A stretch of 64,000 bases of DNA from Tethya wilhelma. Taxonomy: Eukaryota > Porifera > Demospongiae > Tethyida > Tethyidae. A program made the position numbers and the translations under genes. Each line of letters opens with the position of its first letter. The stretch's first letter is position 1. Where the stretch lies: the NCBI GenBank assembly GCA_964030475.1, contig CAXIPT010000011.1, positions 1,809,780 through 1,873,779 of the forward strand. The letters run 5' to 3'. Of this stretch, positions 20,517 through 32,289 are shown in pieces. The notes under the pieces are model-generated. The model ran no database searches. It was not told the DNA's origin and saw nothing but the letters and a program-made list of their open reading frames with translations.

Positions 20517-20915
20517 GATCTTTACCAGAACTTTTGTAGTCATCAAGGAAACTAGATAATTATTGGACCGTATTGCCCTACTAACTCGATCTGTTTTCAG
20601 CACTCTATAGTTTAATTACATGACATAATTGAATAACAACAGTCCACAGTATCTTTTTCATCTGTTAAAAGTTCACTATTGTATCATTTTAAGGCACATG
20701 TATCAGATTAGACCATCCAGGCTATACTGTGTAGCTCCAAATTTTATGTTGTGGTCTTACAATTATGCAAGCTCTACGCACAATCTTACCCCAAAGATAC
20801 TTGCATCTCTCTAGTAATCATGAAAATTAATGTCATAATGGTCATTAATAATTAATATTCTTTTAAAAGGTAAGACTGATGCCAGCTATATAAATATTAT
20901 AGCAGTAAGATAGTC
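20517..20915. other. Intergenic, no feature seen
   Basis: AT-rich DNA between the duplicated segment and the TPR exon. Confidence 0.4.
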
Positions 20916-21109
20916 CTAGTTTTCTCCACTCTCTCCTTTCTCCCCCTCCTCCTGTGGTGTGGGGCTACTCAGCCCCTGGACTATCTGAGAGTTGATCTCC
21001 TCCAGGGCCTTCTTGATGGCCACCTGAGATGGCTCATCTTCCAACAGCTTGGCTAGCTCCAAGGATCGCTCAAAAGACTGCACAGCTGATTGCAGCTCAC
21101 CAAGCTTGG
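20916..21109 (-). CDS. Terminal exon of a TPR-type protein (possible ODAD4/TTC25 relative), copy 1
   Basis: On the minus strand a pyrimidine-rich acceptor ('ctctctattttcccatttacccag') precedes 194 nt encoding (A)KLGELQSAVQSFERSLELAK, then LLEDEPSQVAIKKALEEINS and a Glu/Gly/Pro-rich tail ending GESGEN-stop. The first half has the helix-turn-helix spacing of a TPR motif. 'ALEEINSQI' after 'LAKLLEDE' resembles the C-terminal region of outer-dynein-arm-docking TPR proteins (ODAD4/TTC25); this is a recollection-based guess. The exon starts in phase 1 (two bases complete the first codon). Upstream exons were not found. A nearly identical copy lies at 62858-63060. Confidence 0.55.
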
Positions 21110-21523
21110 CTGGGTAAATGGGAAAATAGAGAGACAGATTATGAAGACATGCGTACTTGACCTCCAAATAAAGCACACACTTGTGCAAAAAGTCATAGAA
21201 TTCTGATTATGATCTAAAACTGTGTGTTCAAAGGTCAAATAATAATTCCACATCGTTATAAGGCTGCGTATATGACAGTGTATTTGGCCAACAATAATTG
21301 CATTCCACAGCAAGTTCAAAGTTCAATCACAAAGTTCACTGGTCACGTGACCAAATCTGGCCTCAATTTTTGCTCAAAGTTCGCAAAGCCACATGGTGAA
21401 CGAGTTTCAAAATCTGTCATAATCCTCGAGTTCTACAAAAAAGCTAACTAAAATTAAGTGATAGCTAGTCACTGAATACTTTCTGGTGATTATTAAAGCC
21501 TTTGCACCCAGAAAGAAACAGTC
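21110..21523. other. Intron/intergenic between the TPR exon and the retroelement
   Basis: 21110-21250 is also duplicated next to the second TPR exon (63061-63215), including 'agagagacagattatgaaga'. Beyond that, nothing was recognised; 21250-21523 may be the 5' untranslated leader of the DIRS-type element. Confidence 0.4.
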
Positions 21524-23020
21524 ATGGACCTTCCAGGACCTAGTGGATTATCGGCGGGTTACTTCTACCCAGGCCTGTCCGATTCCAAATCCACCGTAGA
21601 CGATAATCGCAGTCCAGTTCCGATTCCAACTCTTTTCCAACAGTTTCCGATGGTTCCTCCGTTTCCAATGTATCAATACCCTGGTAAGTATTGTCACATT
21701 AGTGGCTAAACATACTTTATGTATACTTGTCGACATGGGTTGCCAAGCGTTGGAGCCCGTGACCAACCCTACTAGAGGTTCAAAGGTCGCTACCTACCTC
21801 TATATAAAAGAGGTTATAATTATGTCACTGAAGTGTTAGAGCCCATGACCAACCTCATGTTCTATAAGAACAGATAAATTTGTCGACATGGGTTGCCTTG
21901 TCACTGAAGCATTGGAGCCCGTGACCAACCCTACTAGAGGTTCAAAGGCTAGCCCAAGCTACCTACCTCTATTTGTTATAGTCTGTATAAGTCACTGGAG
22001 CAGTGAACACAAGCTGTCTCAAGCCGCATGGTCAATGATAGAGTCTGCTTTACATAAATAATTCAATTTATACAGGCTACCATGCTCCATATGTACCCCC
22101 AAGCTATACAAAGCTGGGCAAGAGAAGGAGCCACTCGGAAGAATTACCCAAAGCAAAGCAGGGTAAATTCAGAAGATGAGGATGGCGAAGACTCTACTGT
22201 TGACTTTGACTTAGATGCTTACTCCCAATCCAAAAGCAGGGACATGCCTGAAGCTATTACAAAGTGGGTTGACACTAGCTTCAAGAAGTGCCTAAAACGA
22301 GGGATTCGGAAGGCTATCGCAGAAGAATTCCCTAAACCGTTAACATGTACTTAAGACAAAAGTTCCACAAGCAGATGCGGTACTGGCAGACTTTATGTCC
22401 ACAGATTTCCCAAAGAGGAACGATGAGCAGTTGGCTAAATACAGTCATCTATCATGGCCGCCATCTCTCCTGCCTGCAACTTATGGGCAGACTGCGAAGA
22501 CAGTAAACTCGAAGGCGAGAGTTCAGAGCTGATTCCTGCAGACGTAGTTATGAAGACCCTAAAAGCTACCATATCTTTAGCTGGTAATGCCTTCAGCTAT
22601 GTTAGCACCCTGAGGAGAGAAAACATCATCAAAGCATTGCCAAAGACCCGTGCAAACCTGGCTAAGATCCTACAGCAAGTGGCTAAGCAAGACTTAGACC
22701 CAGGAACAGAGCTTTTCGGGGAGAAAGCGATGGATGATGTGTCGAAAAGGGTGAAGACTCTGGAGAGTTTCAGGAAGTCAGCGCAGACAGCTGACCCCAA
22801 AAGACAGACCAACCGTTTTTTGGGGAAAGGCCCAGCCACAAAGTACGGGAGTGGGCTGGGCCACCCAAACACATGGCTCCCGTCCCATCAAGGAACAAGG
22901 TACTTCCAGTCCGGCCCAAAGCGCTATGGAAACTTCAAGCAAGGAAGAAACCCCAACCAAAAAGGGAACAATTCCAAGTTTCAGCGAAACTTTCGGACCA
23001 GAAGATCGGAGGACGCCTAA
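21524..23020 (+). pseudogene. DIRS-type ORF1 (gag-like), spliced and frameshifted
   Basis: Exon 1 (21524-21683) starts MDLPGPSGLSAGYFYPG and ends at a strong donor 'g|gtaagt'. A putative intron ending 'ttatacag' (22075) joins in frame to GYHAPYVPPSYTKLGKRRS at 22076. The frame is then lost near 22170, and an acidic 'EDEDGEDSTVDFDLDAY' block continues in another frame up to 22354. It shifts again near 22355 and near 22438, before the main block at 22454-23020 ('MAAISPACNLWADCEDS', 'LRRENIIKALPKTRANLAKI', Gly/Asn/Arg-rich end). The acidic N-terminus, helical middle and basic tail fit DIRS gag-like ORF1. At least three frame breaks make it non-functional. Confidence 0.65.
21722..21985 (+). repeat. 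Tandem repeat of ~160 bp inside the ORF1 intron
   Basis: Two full copies of a 'gtcgacatgggttgcc ... ggagcccgtgaccaaccctactagaggttcaaagg ... ctacctacctctat' unit (about 21727 and 21888) flank a degenerate partial copy ('gagcccatgaccaacct'). The array lies wholly inside the predicted intron 21684-22075. Confidence 0.65.
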
Positions 23021-23746
23021 CTCTCTTCTACAATGCCTGGAAAGAATTAAGACCTGGAAATTGGATAGACACTGTAATCTCAAAGGGATACAGCCTAGAA
23101 TTCAAGAGAACACCACCGCACAGGCTACACTGCCAGACTTCATACCTATCACGGGAGCAGACAGAAGTGATGGACGAAGAGATCAAAGAACTTCTGACAA
23201 AGGAAGTTATCGAATCCTGCGAGGGGACGTCGGGATACTTCAGTCCAATTTTCGTCATCCCCAAGAAGGGAGGAGGTTGGCGCCCCATTATCAATTTGAG
23301 AGATTTGAACAGCCACCTCCTTATCTCCCACTTCAAGATGGAGAGTATCTTTTCTCTGAGAGATATCATGAAACCGGGAGATTTTATGGGAAAGATAGAT
23401 CTCAAGGATGCCTACTTCAGTGTGAAGATCCATCCCTCACACAGGAAGTACCTGAGATTCAAACGGAAGAAGAAGTGCTACCAGTACAAAGCACTGCCGT
23501 TTGGACTAGCCACTGCTCCAAGAGTATTTTCCAGGGAGGCAGTATGTCATTTAAGAAGGAAGGGGATTCGTCTAGTTCAGTATCTAGACGATATTTTGAT
23601 CCTAGCAGATTCCAAATCGTTGCTCCGACAACACATTACGGAGACAGCAAAGTGGCTGGAAAGGCTAGGGTTCGTGCTAAGTCAAAAGAAATGCATTTTC
23701 GATCCCCAGACCAGGATAGAATTCCTAGGATTCGTTGTGGACTCGA
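22873..23746 (+). CDS. DIRS-type reverse transcriptase (partial, 3' truncated)
   Basis: About 290 residues remain open up to the n. Recognisable RT blocks in order are the 'SPIFVIPKKGGGWRPIINLR' block (fingers), 'GDFMGKIDLKDAYFSVKIHP' (motif A, catalytic Asp), 'ALPFGLATAPRVFSR' (motif B), 'YLDDILIL' (motif C, catalytic Asp pair, residues 237-240) and 'IEFLGFVVDS' (thumb-side block). It overlaps ORF1 in a different frame, as is usual in this class. The true start is uncertain. Function would be reverse transcription of the element's RNA; the copy cannot be complete here. Confidence 0.8.
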
Positions 23747-23747
23747 N
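23747..23747. other. Single n, probable contig join or gap of unknown size
   Basis: Sequence changes within one base from the DIRS RT ORF (plus strand) to the reading frame of gene B (minus strand). Both genes are cut, so either the element inserted here or two contigs were abutted. Confidence 0.8.
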
Positions 23748-26700
23748 ATCATGTTTTGATGATCTTCATTGGCAGTTTGTATTGGAACTTGATACACATC
23801 TGGACTTCCATCTTTACCCTTCTTGATTAGATTTGATTTTACCTTCATTCTCTCAGCTAGGGGTATATGCTTTGTTTTTATTGTGATTGTTTCACTCTGC
23901 TCTATACCTATTCCAGTTCCTGGTTCAACTTGTGGATACACATACATGCTGTACTCAGTTTTGTGTTTGAGATTTTCCAATTGAATAAAGTTGTCAACTG
24001 TGCTCTCCTGCCTCCACTCTTTACGTCCCTTCTCTTTTTTATAATACACAACATAGCTAAGAACTGTGCCATACTTAGCCTTATCCCACTTTAAACTAAT
24101 AGATTCATGTGTTATATCAGCTGCCACTGGCTTACCAGGTTTGCAGGATGGTTTGGTTTCTATTGGTTCACTGCATTCACTTTCACCACCAATACCAGTA
24201 GTGCATGTTGAACTAACCTTAAAGATATACTTTGTATTTGGCTGGAGCTCTTTCATTGTTTGAGAAAGAATTCTAGAAGAATGTATTTTGCATGATTTCC
24301 AACTCTCTGGTGGGTCATCTCGTATACGATAATAGATGGTGTAACCTTTTATATTATCTGCACCATGCCTGGGACGAGTCCAACTTATAGAAATGCTGTC
24401 ATGAGTTATGCTATCATTGTGTTCTGAAACTTTAGGCTTTCCAGGTGGTGAGGTTGATCTTGTTTCAACTGGATCACTGCTATCACTCATAGCACCTATA
24501 TCACTAGGGTAACTATCAGATTTTACTTCAATTTTGAACACATACTCTTTTCCAGGTGTAAGTCCACCAACAACTGTGTCATTACTTTCACAGTTTTGCA
24601 GCTGTTTCCAACTAGTTGAATCCCCACGCCTTGTTTCTTTACAATAAATAACATAATCAGTCACTAATTTTCCTCCATGTTTTGGTTGAGTCCAGCGCAA
24701 ACTCAAACTATTGTGTAAATATTAGATGCTACTGGTTTTCCTGGCTTGGATGTGACATTTGTCACAATTGGACCACTAACATCACTCTCTGTTCCTGTAC
24801 CAGATTCACATTGTGGCAATAGCTTAAACACATATCTGGTACCTTTGGTAAGACCATTGACAATAGCTGATTCAGTGTCTGCTTTATAATGTGTTTGAAC
24901 GTAAATCCAATCTTGTTGCTCATCTACTGATTTGTATGACAGCACATAGCTTAAAACATTGTGCAAACCTTTCTTAGGTTTGGTCCACTTCAAATGAATT
25001 GTATCATGTAGTACTGATGTAGCCATTATTTCTGTAGGTTTGGAAGTTGCTTTTGTTTCAATAGTTTCCATCTTGCTAATACTACCGTAACCATTTTCAC
25101 AGATTGGTCGAATGCATATATAGTACTTAGTGTTCAAATCAAGATCCTTCAAAACAATTGTGGGTTGTTCACCATTAGTGTATTCTTGTTTCCATTTCTG
25201 AGGCTTTGCTGATAATTTTTGGTAAAATATGGCATATGATGTGATCTCACTAGCTATCTCTTTAGGACTAGACCATTTTAGTTTAATGCTGCTATGGGTC
25301 ACATTTTCTGCGACTAAAGAAGTTGGCGAAGATGTTGCTTTAGTTTCAACAACTTCACTAGCTTCACTCTCAGAGTCTTCTCCTTCTTTGCAGCTAGCAT
25401 TTACTTTGAATTCATACTTTTCCCCTGGTTTGAGACCATTAACAATCACTTTCGTTCGTTGACTTTCAAATTGAGTGATTTGTTGAGGAATAAGCCACTC
25501 TGATGCATTCTGCGGTTTACATTTGATACAGTAGCGTTCAACATTGTCCTTTCCATGTAAGGGTTCACTCCACTCTATCTGAACACTGTTATGGGTTACT
25601 GCATCTTTCACAACTTCAGGCTTTCCTGGCTTAGAAGTGATGGCAGTTTTAATCGGTTCACTCTGATCACTACAAACTCCACTTGAATTTGAATTAAGCT
25701 CGGGCCTCACTGCAAATAGATAGATTGTGTTTGGTGTAAGTTTGCTTATCTTAAGTGAGCATTCTTTAGTTCCAATTTCCTGTTGTTTCTTTTGTGGCTG
25801 ATTCATTGGAAAAAACGATACTGCATACCTTTCAACACACTCACTACCATATTCTGGCTCATCCCATTTCAGCTTTATAGAGTTGTAACTAATAGATGTA
25901 GCATATGGTTTTCCTGGCTTGCTGGATGGCTTTGTTGTAGCTTCAGTCTGTTCACTTTCACTGCCATGATTATTTTCACCTAACATTGGCACCACAATGA
26001 ATATGTACTTTGTCTGAGGGTTAAGTGGTCCTACTTGAACACTGCTGCGATCAGGTGAGGTTATTGCATGCTTCCATTGGTTCAAAGGAGAATCTGCCTC
26101 TCTATAGTGTACAAAGTAACTTTTAATTAAATCTTTCCCAATGGTTGGTTTGTTTCACTCAATTAAAATTGTTTTATGTGTGATCTCAACAGCTTCTGGC
26201 TTTCCTGGTGGTGAAGTGAGTTTTGTTACGATCAACTCAGAGGGTTCACTCTTCATTCCTTTAACTGTCCCTCCGCATTCACTTGTCACAGTAAATGAAT
26301 AACTATTTCCGGATGAAAGATCAGGAACTGTTACTGTAACAGTAGCACGACCTTTTTTTACTATCCAATTTTTTTGCTGACCATCTACTGTATTGCAAGA
26401 TAAAATATAGTGGTCCACATTATTGCTTCCATGCAATGGTCGTGTCCATTTCAAATCAATGGTATCATGAGTTACTCGAATTGCTTCTGGTTTGCCAGGA
26501 GGTGAGGTTGCTTTAGTCCAGCATGGTTCACTGTCATCACTAGAGGAACCAGTGCACCCAGAGTTACAAACAGGCTCCACACTGAATACATAATGTGTTT
26601 TCTCAGTTAGACCAGATACAGTGGCACAGATACTGATGCTCCTTGTATCGTATTGTTTCGTGTTCATAGGAGTGTAGTAGTTGTCCTCAGTTGTATTACC

Positions 26701-29700
26701 AGCGAGCTCAATTTGGTGATAGTGAATCATATAAGATATGATGTTTTCACTTCCTAGATCTGGTTTGCTCCATTTCAAGCTGATCGAATCATTTGTTGAC
26801 GAAAGGACTTGTGGTTTACCTGGCTTTGAAGTTGCCTTTGTTGAAGTGCTATCAGTTGTTTCACTTTCTGATCCAATGAGGCCAGACCTGCATTCAGACT
26901 TCACTTTAAAAATGTACTTTGTATTGATCTCTAGTCCTTTTACAATGATGCTTGTTGAATTACTTGGAATCTTCTTCCATTTCTTTTTTGAGGGGTCATC
27001 CATCGAACGATATGACACTACATAAGATGATACGTTACACTTGCCCATATCTGGAGGTGACCACTGCAATCTAACACTGTTGTGGGTCAATGGAGATACA
27101 CATGGTTTGCTTGGAGGTGATGTTGCAGCAGTGGTAATGGCTTCACTTTCATCACTCTCTGTACCTTCAGCATTCATACAATTTGGCTTTACTTTGAATA
27201 TGTATCTTTCATTGAGATTTAAATCACCAAAAATTATCGTTTCTTCACTACGATCTGTTGTTTGGCTTGATATCCATTTATTAGATTTCTCCGAATGACA
27301 ATATACAGTATATGATTGTATAAATTCACTTCCTTCTTTGGGCTTTGTCCACATCAATTGAACAGATTTATCGGTGACTCCTTTAACTGTTACAGTAGGT
27401 ATTCCGGGCTTTGAGGTTGCCTTAGTTTGAATTGTGTCACTAATACTGCTTTCAGTACCCACATCTGGATCAGAACAACAGGGGGTTACTTTAAACTTGT
27501 AGTTTGTTCGAATAGAGAGGTCTGAAATGATCAATGACATATTGTCTTGCTGACCATCTACTTTGCACACAGTAATGTCATTATGGTTGTTAATATTCCA
27601 GTAAGAAATACTGTATTCTTTGACTAGATGACTTTGAACCTCTGGTCTATGCCACATTAACTCAATACTGTTATGAGTTACATTGCCAGCTTCAGGTTTT
27701 CCTGTTGTATATGATGGTTTTGTTTCAATGTAGTCACTGTAGTCACTTTCTGAACCAGTTCCATTCTCACAATTTGGAACCACGTGAAAAGTGTACTTTG
27801 TCTGTGCTGTAAGGTCCATCACAGTGATGAACTCTTGATTTGTAGTATCTGTTCTAACGTCTGTGTACTCTTCTGATGAAGTAGAATAAACGGTGTAATT
27901 CTTTATATTTGCTTTGCCATATTTTGGAGGTTCCCATTTTAATGTTACACTGTTATATTTAATAATAGTAGCTTGTGGTTTGCTTGGTGGAGAGGTTGCT
28001 TTTGTCTGAATTGGACCACAAACATCACTCTCGATTCCTTCACCAGTAGCACACTTTGGGAGCACTTTGAAGACATAGCTAGTATCAAGTGAGAGGCTAC
28101 TAACTGTTGTTTTTGTGTGAAGTCCTTTGGATATAAACTGTAGCCATTTGTCTTCCTCAGTTGGCCGATAAAATATGACAAATGAGGTGATATTTTGAAT
28201 CCCATACTTAGGCATTGTCCACTCTAATTTAACACTGTCATGAGAAACATAATCTTGTGTAAGTGCATCTGGTTTAGAGGTTGCTTTTGTGGTGATCACT
28301 TCACTTTCAGTGCTTTCTGTGATTACTTTTTCTGGATTACATCTTGGCTTTACCTTAAACACGTAATCTGTATTTACATTTAGGCTTTCAATCCTCTTTT
28401 CATTCTGACATCCTTCTGTGTTGATTTCATATTGTTGACCATCCATTGATTGCACCTGAATAGTGTAGCACTGAATTTTGTCTGAATAGTTTGCTGGCTG
28501 GGCCCATTTTAGTGTCACTGCATCATGGGAGATGTTGCTTACCTGAATGTTTCCAGGTTTACACGATTTCTTGGTTTCAACGTAAATGATAGCACTTTCA
28601 GTACCAACCTGAGCCTCAGTGTCGTATATTGCACAAACTTTAAATGCATATTTTGTGCTTGCAGTAAGACCATCTATTGTGATTTTGTCCTCTGATATAG
28701 TTGTTGTACTGACACTTTTCCAGTCACTTGTAGGGTCATTTTCATTGTGATAGTAGACTCTGTAGAATGATATTTTTGGGTTAGAAATCTTGTGTTTTGG
28801 CTTGGACCACTTTATCTCAATGCTGTTATGTGTTATTGCACTTGATTTTGGACTCGAGATCTGAGGTGAAGAGGTAGCCCTTGTTCGTATAATGTCACTC
28901 TCTTGGCTTTCAAAGGCAACAACTTCACGATTAGTACACACAGGTAGAACTCTAAAGACATATTCTGTGTCTAATTCTAACTTAGAAACCACAACTCTTG
29001 TTTCTTTACTTTTCACTTCTTTTACTTTTTGTTGCATAGTGGTTGAATGATACAAAACACGATACTGTTTGATTTGTTCACTTCGATACTTTGGCTTCTC
29101 CCAAGTCAAGGTAACACTGTCATGTATTATGTTGGAGACAATTGGTTTGCTAGTTTGACAGGCAGGTAAAGTCTCGATAGAAGCACTGGATTCACTTTCC
29201 ATCCCTTCTCCAAATGGGCATGTTGGAATCACTTTAAAGCAGTACTTGGTGCTTGAGGTAAGTCCTGTTATAGAAGCAGCTGAGGCATTGTGATTGGAGA
29301 TTTTAGTTTCGAAACATTTGTGCATAGAGGATGAATCATCGATTTGTGATGTTACCACTGTATATAAAACCACATTGTCAGCACCATACTGAGGATGTGT
29401 CCAGCTGATATCTATCTTGTTGTGTTCTATGTTTCTGCAAATTGGTTTACCTGGTTGAGAAGTTGCCATGGTTTCAACTGTGTCACTAACATCACTGTCA
29501 ATAACATTAGCTTCAACTCTACAGATAGGTGTTACTTTGAAAATATACTTTTTCCTTATGGACAAATCATGTACTTCTATGCTCTCCTGCCGACCTTTTG
29601 TTTCATTTTGTCTGGACCATTCGAGAAAATTACTGTCCCAAGTTGAGCTGGATATTGTGTACTTCTCTACATTTTGATAGTGATGTTCAGGTTTGTCCCA

Positions 29701-30669
29701 TTTCAATACTACACTCTTGTGTGTTCTTGAAACAACTTCTGGCTTGCCCGGTTGACATGCTGGCTTGGTTTCTATTTCATCACTTACCTCACTTTCTGTT
29801 ACTTTTATACTCTCATCATTAGAAACTGGTTTAACCCAAAATACGTATTTGACACCAACTTCAAGATCAACCACCTTTAAATTAGTGTCCTCAGTGCCTT
29901 TCATCTGCTGTTGCTCGGGTTTATCAGTTCTATGATAGTATAAGTAGTAGTAGTTGATGTGATCACCACCATACTCAGGCTTGTTCCATACTAATGTAAT
30001 ACTGTTGTGGGTAACAGTTGATGGTTTGGGTTTGCTAGTGTGACACTTGCGTTCAGTTTTAATTGGGTCACTTATCTCACTACATTCTGCACTCATTGGA
30101 CTGTCGCTCAAGATTGGCATCACTTTGAAAACATATTCCACATCAAGGTCTAAGCCTGTTATTACAAGTGTTGTCTGTGAACTTTGAGTCGGTTTTTTCT
30201 TCAACCATTTGTTTTCACTCTGTTTACGATAGAGTACAATATACTTACTAACATACTCACTTCCATATTTAGGTGTAGGCCATTCCAGTGTGATACTATT
30301 TCTTGTTACACCTGAAACTGTAGGTTTACCTGGTTGACACACTGGTACAGTTTCAATGGAGTCACTCTCTTCACTTTGCATTGCCCTAAAGTCAGAACAG
30401 TGTGGCTTCACTTTGAAAACATATTTTTCATTTGGTTGCAGGTACTCTTCTCCAACAGTTATCGTTTCCACCAGCTCACTTTCGTCTGAGTCGAAAATGA
30501 TTTTCCAGGCAGTACTACATGCTAATCGGTAATAGACAATGTACATTTCCACATTTTCACTTCCATGTTCAGGTTTGGACCATTCAAGAACTATTTTGTT
30601 GTGTGCAATGTAAACAGCTTGTGGCTTTCCTGGTTGGCAAATCTGTTTGATGCTAGTTCTTCGACTCAT
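23748..30669 (-). pseudogene. FN3-array protein (gene B), tandem paralogue of gene A, broken and lacking the GTPase end
   Basis: From MSRRTSIKQICQPGKP at 30669, the domains follow gene A one for one through all 23 FN3 repeats and on to PLAERMKVKSNL / QVPIQTANEDHQNM, where sequence meets the n. Three defects are visible. (1) An in-frame TGA at 26155-26157 in FN3 domain 16 replaces the domain's conserved Trp ('ILIE*NKPT' versus 'ILIEWTKPT'). (2) A 1-nt deletion near 24720 in domain 21 shifts the frame between 'VASNI' and 'HNSLSLRW'. (3) The whole GTPase, Cys/His and coiled-coil end is missing. 26155-30669 is a clean 1504-codon frame. It could encode an FN3-only truncated protein or be a recent pseudogene; sequence error is possible for lesions 1 and 2. 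Like gene A, it has no signal peptide. Confidence 0.8.
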
Positions 30670-31463
30670 TTTGCTTGAGTTTTGTTCAAACTATAGCTAT
30701 TTGCATTCAATGCAAGCTATAACTAGCTATTGCCTGTTAATCAAAGGGTACCAATAAAGACCCTTGATGGAATGTATCGTTATTTTGAAAGGTTTCAACT
30801 GTAATTATATTCTCAATCAAAAGAAATTAATTGTTAGTCCTTTAGCAGTCACAAATTGATATTAAATCCTTATGTCTAAATATAATTATAGCTGTAATTG
30901 TGGCTTTGAAAAGATGAGTCTGGAATTAAGATTGATAGAATAAGTATAAGATTATTTTCAAAATTTGTAAGCCTACTGGGTAGGATTGATTATTTCACAA
31001 AACTATTTTATAGCTAGGAACTCTGTATCATTGTTTTACTGTTTATTCCCAGTACGGTACTGGTGGTATAATAATAGGAATGGCACGAATGGCCCATTAG
31101 CGCAATACAAATATTCACGCAAATAACTCTGCAAAAACTGAGTGCTTGGCACTAAAAGGCTTCTCAAGCTAATATTTAGCTCTTTCTCTTTCTAATGAGC
31201 CCAAAACCATGGCCTAACACCATCACTAAAGTAACAAACTAAAATATGCCAAACCTCCAATTTTCTCCATCTTCTTCTTCTTCTTCTTCTCCTTCTTTCT
31301 TGCGGCAACACTTTGTAGCTTCCTAAAACGCTTGCTGTTTGATGTTGAAAAAGTCTCAATGTTTGGCCCTCAAGAACAAAGGTATGTTTTTGTTTAAAGT
31401 GTTTTATATTTAGCTGTCTATTTTCTGAGAAAAAAATATTGTATATTAATCTCTGCACACTTA
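30670..31463. other. Upstream flank of gene B with a diverged transposon tip at 31040-31140
   Basis: 31050-31140 ('cagtacggtactggtggtat', then 'aataggaatggcacgaatgg', 'cccattagcgcaatacaaat') mirrors 4695-4800 and resembles the composite element's tip. 31265-31300 is a (TTC)n run. No gene was recognised. Confidence 0.45.
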
Positions 31464-31636
31464 AGGCCCGGATCAATAGAAATTTCAGTAAAAAATTGCC
31501 TAAAGCAATCCTCATTTTATAGCATCTGAAAAGGTATATCCAAAATGTTTTCATATCATAAGAAAAATTAATGTGACCATATTTTTTTCATGTAACTATA
31601 AAATTTCATGTCAAAATGATAAATACCGTAATTTGA

Positions 31637-32289
31637 TTAACCGATTATACGCTGAATTCTTTTGAAGTGAATGACGTCATACGGCGAAATTAAAATTTTA
31701 AATTTTTAGTAGCTACGCCTTCTTTTTGTTTTTCTTCTAAAGTAAAGATTAGGCAAACCTTTTTATATGATGCAGCTAAGCAACAATCAAGCTTACTATA
31801 CTCCAGGTCTTGTTGCTTAGTGAAGCTTTTGCTGGTAAAAAAAGCCTAACATACGGGAGGGTCAAATACGCTAGGATATAGCCGCGCGTATAAAGCTTTT
31901 TTTCCAGCTAGCCAGCAACGCTTACAAAAGCGATGCTATGGCTATATAGCCTAACTATCCCTGCACCTACGTAGCAAGTTTCAAGCTTATCCTCTGAAGT
32001 GTTGTAGAAAAAACGTCGATCTAAAGTCGCCTATCGTGATCGCGAAGATCGTGACCGTTAGTCGCTCAACGACGAGTAGCGCCACGCCTTACTAGCGGTT
32101 CTAAGTCTGACTTGATATTTTAGTAGAGTAGTCCCTTACCTATTCGTATATAAAGTTTAAAGTTCAGGGCTAATTGCTTAGCTTGCAAAATAGTCGCTAG
32201 TGCAGCCTTGACGCGATTTTGCGTCAACCGCGGTTTGAAACACCCACGCGGATGACGCGATTTAGCGTCAACCGCAGGTAATCGGTTAA
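31637..32289. mobile_element. TTAA-flanked inverted-repeat element ('TTAACCGATTA' family)
   Basis: The ends are 'ttaaccgattatacgc' (31637) and its mirror 'ggtaatcggttaa' (ending 32289), with TTAA at both edges. The body is shared with 58288-58885, for example 'gcgatgctatggctatatag', 'cctaactatccctgcaccta' and 'tatcgtgatcgcgaagatcg'. A palindromic 'tgacgcgatttngcgtcaacc' repeat lies near the right end. No transposase is present. Confidence 0.7.

Larger units (their letters stand above)
21524..23746 (+). mobile_element. Decayed DIRS-type retrotransposon, truncated at an n
   Basis: It contains a gag-like ORF1 (with an apparent intron) overlapping a reverse-transcriptase ORF. The protein style (RT with GWRPIINLRDLN, DAYFSVKIHP, LPFGLATAPR, QYLDDILI and IEFLGFVVDS) is that of DIRS1-like, tyrosine-recombinase-encoding elements. 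The expected RNase H, methyltransferase-like and recombinase parts are absent because sequence stops at the n at 23747, where gene B begins. No terminal repeats could be delimited. Confidence 0.75.

Noticed and set aside
22851..23759. 302-codon plus-strand ORF overlapping the RT ORF
   Set aside because: It is a shadow frame of the DIRS gag/RT overlap; the RT motifs are in the other frame.
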